Positions 59,203 through 64,000 of a stretch of 64,000 bases of DNA are shown here, in pieces. Below the pieces are notes generated by a model that worked only from the letters and a program-made list of their open reading frames with translations, did not search any database and was not told the origin of the DNA. Positions within the stretch are counted from its first letter, which is position 1. The number at the start of each line of letters is the position of its first letter. The stretch comes from Meloidogyne chitwoodi. Lineage: Eukaryota > Nematoda > Chromadorea > Rhabditida > Meloidogynidae. Where the stretch lies: the NCBI GenBank assembly GCA_015183035.1, contig JACZZP010000019.1:310001-374000 (forward strand). The letters are read 5' to 3'. A program made the position numbers and the translations under genes.

Positions 59203-61690
59203 TAACTATTATAATGAAAAAGAAAATAATAATAAAATAATAACAATAATAATTTAATAATAATGATAATAATACTTTATTTTATGAGAATTTAAACGAT
59301 AAATTTAAAATAAATGGAATCAAACAAAAATAAATAAAGTAAAAAATAAAGAGCGATCACAACCCTTAGGGTTTAAAAAGAGAAAAAACAATTTGACACC
59401 GGTGGGTTTTCTAAGAAAAAAATAAACAAGCAAACAACTGAATCTGTTAGCCATTGAAAAAACCTATACAGAATAATCGAAAAGGATAATTACATTTATG
59501 AAATATGTGAAATTATAAAAAATAATAATAAATTAATAATATTTTTATAAAAAAATTTTTAAAGGAATAAAATTAATTAAATGAATTTTTTTCTTTAATT
59601 TGAATTTTAGTAAATTCCATACTTTTAAAAAATGAAATTCCAAACAGCTTCAAAAGTTTTTAATCACAAAGTTTATATTATTTAATTTAAATAAATTGAA
59701 ATAAAAATGTGTAACAGAAATTGTTATGAAAAAAATAGTGAACAATGTGTACCTTTGTCAACAAAATAAAAAATAAATTTACAATTTAAATTAAATTAAA
59801 TCAAAAAAGCTTCAAACAAATGTTACATGTTCATGCTTATTTTATTTAAAAAATAAAGTATTGCAATAATTTAAATATTAATAAAAATATCAATAAAAAT
59901 AAGATAAACTGTTTTATAAAACAAAATATTTACACATCTTAATTACATTTTTACTATTAAAAATAATATTATTTATTAATTATTTTTAATAAGAGAAGTC
60001 TAATACTAACTTTGTTTATTATTACTTAAGATTAATAAATTTGCAAAAATACCGTATATTTTATAGAATTGACAAATTTAAATTTTTTTAATTTCGCAAA
60101 AATATTAAAAAATTGTATATTTTGTTAAAAATGTTTACAATCACAATCTTTCAACAAGATTGTATAAGTCGAATTTTGGAATAGGAGGATATCGACTTTT
60201 CGATGCATATAGATGCTCAATAAATTTATAAAATTATTTAATAATTAATTTAAGAATTCAAGTTTAATTGTTTACTACGAGAATAAATTAAATAAATTTA
60301 TTAATGAGTGTAGATCCGAATATTTGAGAATTTTTAAGAAAATTATAAATTGGAAAAGATCAGCTTCAGTACAGAAAAATTAGAGCTTTATAAACAAGTG
60401 TTCAAAGACATCATTTAATATAAATATAATAGAATGCATATGCCTATTAGATTAAAAAAAAATTTGCTAAAAATAAAATAAAAATTATTTGAATACAATA
60501 GTATGTTCAATCTACCAATTATTCTCAACAACGCTGAGAAATTTACATATATCGAAGCAAATTGGAAAATAATTTAAATAAACCCATATTTTATTTAAAT
60601 AAACCCATATTTTATTTTCTTAAATTTAACTAAAAAAATTTATTTAATTTATTGTTTAAACTGCTTTAATAAAATTAACTTAACTAATGAAACTCAAAAC
60701 AACGAACATCTTATGTTTTAACAATATGGTGAGTATATTTTTCATATTTTAAATATAAATTCTTATTTCAAATTTTATATTAAAAAATATTAAATATAAA
60801 TAAAATTTTTAAAATAAAAAAATATTAAAATAATAATATTAAAATATTATTTTGAATAATGATGCGTTAGTAAAAAACTACGAAATAAATGACAATTATG
60901 CATTTAAAATTGAAGCAAATTTTTAACAATTTTTAAAAATATAAAAGATAGCCTTATTAATTATAATTTTTATTAAAAATAATAATATTAAATTATTTAA
61001 TATTACTCTGTTAATCGTACCATATCTTAAAGAAAATGAATATAGTATAAATGGGAAAAATGTGATACAGTAAATCTGCAATAAAACATTAAATTTTAAA
61101 AGGAATCAACACATTTGAAATTGAATCAAACAAAACATCTTAAATGCTAGATTTTGACATTTTTGACTCTTTAATTTCATTCTTTAATTTTTTAATTAAA
61201 AAAAGATTGTTTAATATAAAGTTGACTTATTCCCTTAAAAATATGAAACTATTTTTACTTTATTAAATAATTATAATTTTATAAACCAAAAATATTTTTT
61301 AGCATAAATTATTTAAATTAAAGATTATTTAAACATATTAAAACATAATATTGTTGAAAAATTTTATGTTAAAAAAATATTTATTCCTTATGTCTTCAGA
61401 TATATATATTATTAATTAGAATATAATAAACTACTAATTATAGAAAAAGATTTTTTGAATCATAAATATTGTCAAATATGTGCTGAAAGTATCAAAACAA
61501 TGACGAAATTTTATTGAAATTTTGCTGGCAAAATCTCAAAGATGGGAAATATCATCAAAGAATAAATTCTTTTTTAACTCAAATATATTTTTTATAAATA
61601 ATTTATTTTTGGAAATAATTATTATTTAATCTAATTTTATTTTGTATAATTTAAAGAAAAATTTAGAGTGTCAATAAAAAAATACGTGAA
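59203..61690. other. A/T desert, no gene recognised
   Basis: Only small GC-richer islands (for example 59365-59480, 60125-60215 and 60480-60560). Confidence 0.4.
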
Positions 61691-62625
61691 GCGACTTGAA
61701 TACATATAAATAAATATTTATTAATTCTTTTTAAATTTTAAATAAATTAAATTTTTTAAATAAATAAAATTTGATAATATTTTCTACCGTACTTAAATAA
61801 ACTTAAAGCCCATTTAATATTAATAATAATTAATAATATTGAAAATTTTTTTAAAAATTTCCCAAATTTTCATGATTATTCATCTTCTGCAACATAAAAT
61901 CAGAAAATATTTAAAATCGACAGATAGACAATTTTTGATAATAATCATACTCACCGTTTAATCAGCAATAAATTTTTAAATATATATAGAGCTCCAACTT
62001 TCTTTTTAATTTTAAATATTTATTTTTAAAATAAATAAAAATTGATTATATTTGCTACCGTACTTAAATATACTTAAAACACATTGAAATTTAATAATTA
62101 ATTATTAATATTTAAATTTTTTAAAAATTCATCTATCTTCATACTTCTTCATCTACTACTACAAATCAACAAAGACTTATTTAATAGCGACAGATAGACA
62201 GTTTTTAATAACAATCAAGCGCACCGTTTAATCAGCAATAAATTTTTAAATAGGTATATAGCTCCAACTTTCTTTTTAATTTTTAAATAAATTAAATTTT
62301 TTTAAATAAATTAAATATAAATTGATAATATTTGCTTCCGTCCTTAAATATACTTATACTTAAAGCCAATTGAAATTTTAATAATATTGAAAAAGTTCTT
62401 AAGATTTCCTCGATTTATTACTCAACTAAATTTATTATTAGAAAATAATATACCTATATTTAATTACTAATAATCATAATTATAATCATCATCATCATTT
62501 CTTCTAAAACATCAGAAAAGAGTTATTTAAAATCGAAAGATAGACAAGTTTTCATAATAATCATGCACACCGTTTAATCAGCAATAAATATTTAAATATA
62601 AAATATATGAAGAACTCCAAACTTA
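61690..62625. repeat. diverged tandem repeat of about 270-346 bp, 3 units
   Basis: Each unit carries ATAGACA, then ACCGTTTAATCAGCAATAAA at 61953, 62223 and 62569, then in two of three AGCTCCAACTTTCTTTTTAA, and TACTTAAA. The rest diverges quickly. Confidence 0.8.
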
Positions 62626-62706
62626 ATCTCAACAGCAGGAGCAAAGGAACTTTGTATTGTCCTTGTAATAATTTTTATGTTAAAGAAAAAACTTAACTTC
62701 GTCACG

Positions 62707-62758
62707 TTTTCAACCCGGTGGAAAAATGACCGGGTCCCGGCCGGGTTCCGGGTAATTT
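62707..62758. repeat. GC-rich CCCGG-type repeat block
   Basis: Dense CCCGGT, GGGTCCCGG and CCGGGT units in an otherwise A/T-rich region, of the same sequence type as 63333-63520. Confidence 0.8.
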
Positions 62759-62879
62759 TAAATTTGTTAAAAATACGTGTAAAAATTCAAAATTGTTTGA
62801 AACTATTGTTAATATGTAGTGTTATTCAATTAAATAAATTTATTATTCATATAAAAATAAAATTTAATAAATGTAATTG

Positions 62880-63200
62880 ACGGGATTGCTTTGTTCAAAA
62901 ATTAACCATTTCAGCAGTCTCAAATTTGATCTTTTAAAATTATAAGTATCGCGTGCGGAACAATTGCTCAATAGCAACGCTAGTGGCTTGTGCTGTCAGA
63001 AATTTCCGAACAATTGAAGCCAGTTTAGGATTTTTTTCATTTTCTCGCCACCAATCTAATGGATTTTTTTTTTTCCAAATTTGGCTGTTTCGAATAAAGT
63101 TTTTTTCTGTTCTAATGCCTTTTTTGCTAGTGGTTCTGTTTTAGTAGATAATAAAACTAATTTTAGGAAAGGCATGATGTTTAGGATTTTGTTAAAGAAT
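62880..63200 (-). pseudogene. hAT transposase C-terminal (dimerisation) remnant
   Basis: On the minus strand, LVLLSTKTEPLAKKALEQKK is followed, after a T-run frameshift, by DWWRENEKNPKLASIVRKFL and TAQATSVAIEQLF, then KRSNLR in another frame. This is the hAT family C-terminal dimerisation domain: 'W-W-x-x-x...P-x-L-A-x-x-A/V-R-x-x-L', 'A-T-S-V-x-x-E-x-x-F', then 'K-R-x-x-L'. The usual S-E-R motif is degenerate (I-E-Q), and at least two frame changes and a stop show it is dead. It lies between two GC-rich CCCGG blocks, the right one of which ends in a TAGAGATGGG terminus. It may therefore be the internal part of the element those blocks bound. Confidence 0.7.
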
Positions 63201-63332
63201 ATTGGTTGATTTTATTTTTGATTTTTAAACACATGTATATTTATCCTAGACTCTAATTTATTTTTTATGTAGAAACGCATCGCCAAACTAAAAATTGCGC
63301 CAAATTAAAACAATTTTCTTTAAATATTTTTA

Positions 63333-63525
63333 CCCGGTTTCCCGGTGCAAAAATGTCCGGGACCGGGAACGGGAAACGGGAATTGAAAGTTGACCGGCCG
63401 GGACCCGAACCGGGTAAACCCGGAATTCCGGGTCCCGATTTCAACCCGGTGACTCCAAAAAAACCGGGTAAAGGGACCCGGAAACCGGGAAACGGGACCG
63501 GGTCCCGGACCCGTTCCCATCTCTA
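63333..63525 (-). mobile_element. GC-rich terminus of a hAT-like element (TAGAGATGGG end)
   Basis: About 190 bp of CCCGGT, GGGACCGGG, AACGGGAAACGGG repeats run up to TAGAGATGGGAACGGGTCCG, read inward on the minus strand from 63525. The end sequence equals that of the hAT-like elements at 1329, 26164 and 46883. No left-hand partner terminus or TSD (ATTAAAAG would be expected) was found, so the element is truncated or rearranged on its left. Minus-strand frames here (GTGPGPGPVS type) are produced by the repeats. Confidence 0.65.
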
Positions 63526-64000
63526 ATTAAAAGTGTAAACATTGTATAAGTTAAGGTTTTTGTTTTAATATTTATTATATGTATATGTAATAGCAATAAC
63601 TCCAATCTCATAGTCCATTGAAACATACTCAGTTTTACAACCTTATTTGATTAAAAATATTTTTTTTAATTTTTAATTTGAATTTTTTTTCTCGTCTAAT
63701 TCGACTAGCATACCTATCCATCTGTTGATAATTAATAGTTTTATAATTTATTTTATTTTTAATAATTTTAGTAGAGTATATAATTATTATTTAATATAAC
63801 CAACAAATTTATTTTTCTTTTTATATTTTATTTAATTTTTAAAATTGTTTCCTTCAATGTGTATAACTCGATCTATCAGACGATTTGGATAATTTCAGAA
63901 CAACATCTTGAGCTATTCTTATTTTTTATTTATTTTTAATTTTTTCTAAAATTTATTTAAAAATTAAATAAAAAATAAAGGAATGGAACTATTTTTTTAT
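63526..64000. other. A/T-rich right end, no feature recognised
   Basis: Nothing bounded or coding was seen. Confidence 0.4.

Noticed and set aside
1..64000. CRISPR arrays, bacterial operons, ribosomal binding sites or rRNA genes
   Set aside because: Spliced genes, eukaryotic transposons and the tandem repeats present (no unique spacers between repeats) argue against a prokaryotic source; no rRNA signature was seen.

Overview
The window is eukaryotic, extremely A+T-rich DNA (about four fifths A+T by eye), most likely from a nematode. The main support is a complete six-exon gene for an Srsx-like seven-transmembrane chemoreceptor, a nematode-specific family, plus short introns with GTAAGT/GTTTT donors and TTTTCAG/TTTAG acceptors. 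A plant-parasitic genus such as Meloidogyne would fit the base composition and a small secreted Cys-rich protein, but that is only a guess. All alignments, gene models and repeat boundaries were made by eye.

Three genes can be modelled end to end. Haspin-type kinase: + strand, 7339-10169, 7 exons, 389 codons. Small secreted Cys-rich, repeat-tailed protein: + strand, 25063-25762, 2 exons, 195 codons. Srsx-like chemoreceptor: - strand, 26392-28997, 6 exons, 348 codons. Broken or uncertain coding sequences: a mariner transposase N-terminus cut by the left edge (2-283), a haspin pseudogene (1015-2715), a frameshifted OB-fold-like fragment (11451-11850, -), a short helical tail exon (14027-14137, -), a BEL/Pao-like gag zinc-knuckle remnant (18896-19168, -), a Merlin transposase N-terminus (23250-23465, -), an unidentified coding island (47802-48015, -) and a hAT transposase C-terminus (62880-63200, -).

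The window is a graveyard of mostly non-autonomous DNA transposons, and many can be delimited by target-site duplications (TSDs). hAT-type with 8-bp TSDs: 1329-2529 (GTTCACAT), 3956-4712 (CTTTTAAT), 10493-11280 (CTTATAAT), 46883-47163 (ATTGTAAA), and 26164-26319 with a decayed TSD. Merlin: 23076-23656 (ACTTATGT). Mariner-like, TA: 15679-16358. Others: 8892-9847 (TAA), 50234-50673 (TTTA), 51875-52519 (AAATAAAA). A solo LTR with 5-bp TSD AGTAC lies at 56580-56785. Several insertions are nested, which gives an order of events.

Layout: 1-5 kb, haspin pseudogene plus hAT copies and a dispersed X/Y repeat; 7.3-10.2 kb, intact haspin with a large inverted-repeat element in its last intron; 10.5-18.2 kb, hAT, satellites (168, 25, 23 and 18 bp units) and a mariner MITE; 18.9-23.7 kb, gag remnant, second X/Y copy and Merlin; 25-29 kb, secreted protein and chemoreceptor genes; 29-62.6 kb, a nearly gene-free A+T desert built of degenerate tandem and dispersed repeats, with small GC-richer islands in almost pure A/T; 62.7-63.5 kb, hAT transposase remnant beside CCCGGG-type arrays.

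The genes show no sign of acting in one pathway. The most informative structure is the transposon record: a kinase pseudogene cut by a hAT element whose TSD copies exon sequence, and an inverted-repeat element with tRNA-like Pol III promoter boxes in both arms, itself inserted into another tRNA-like sequence.
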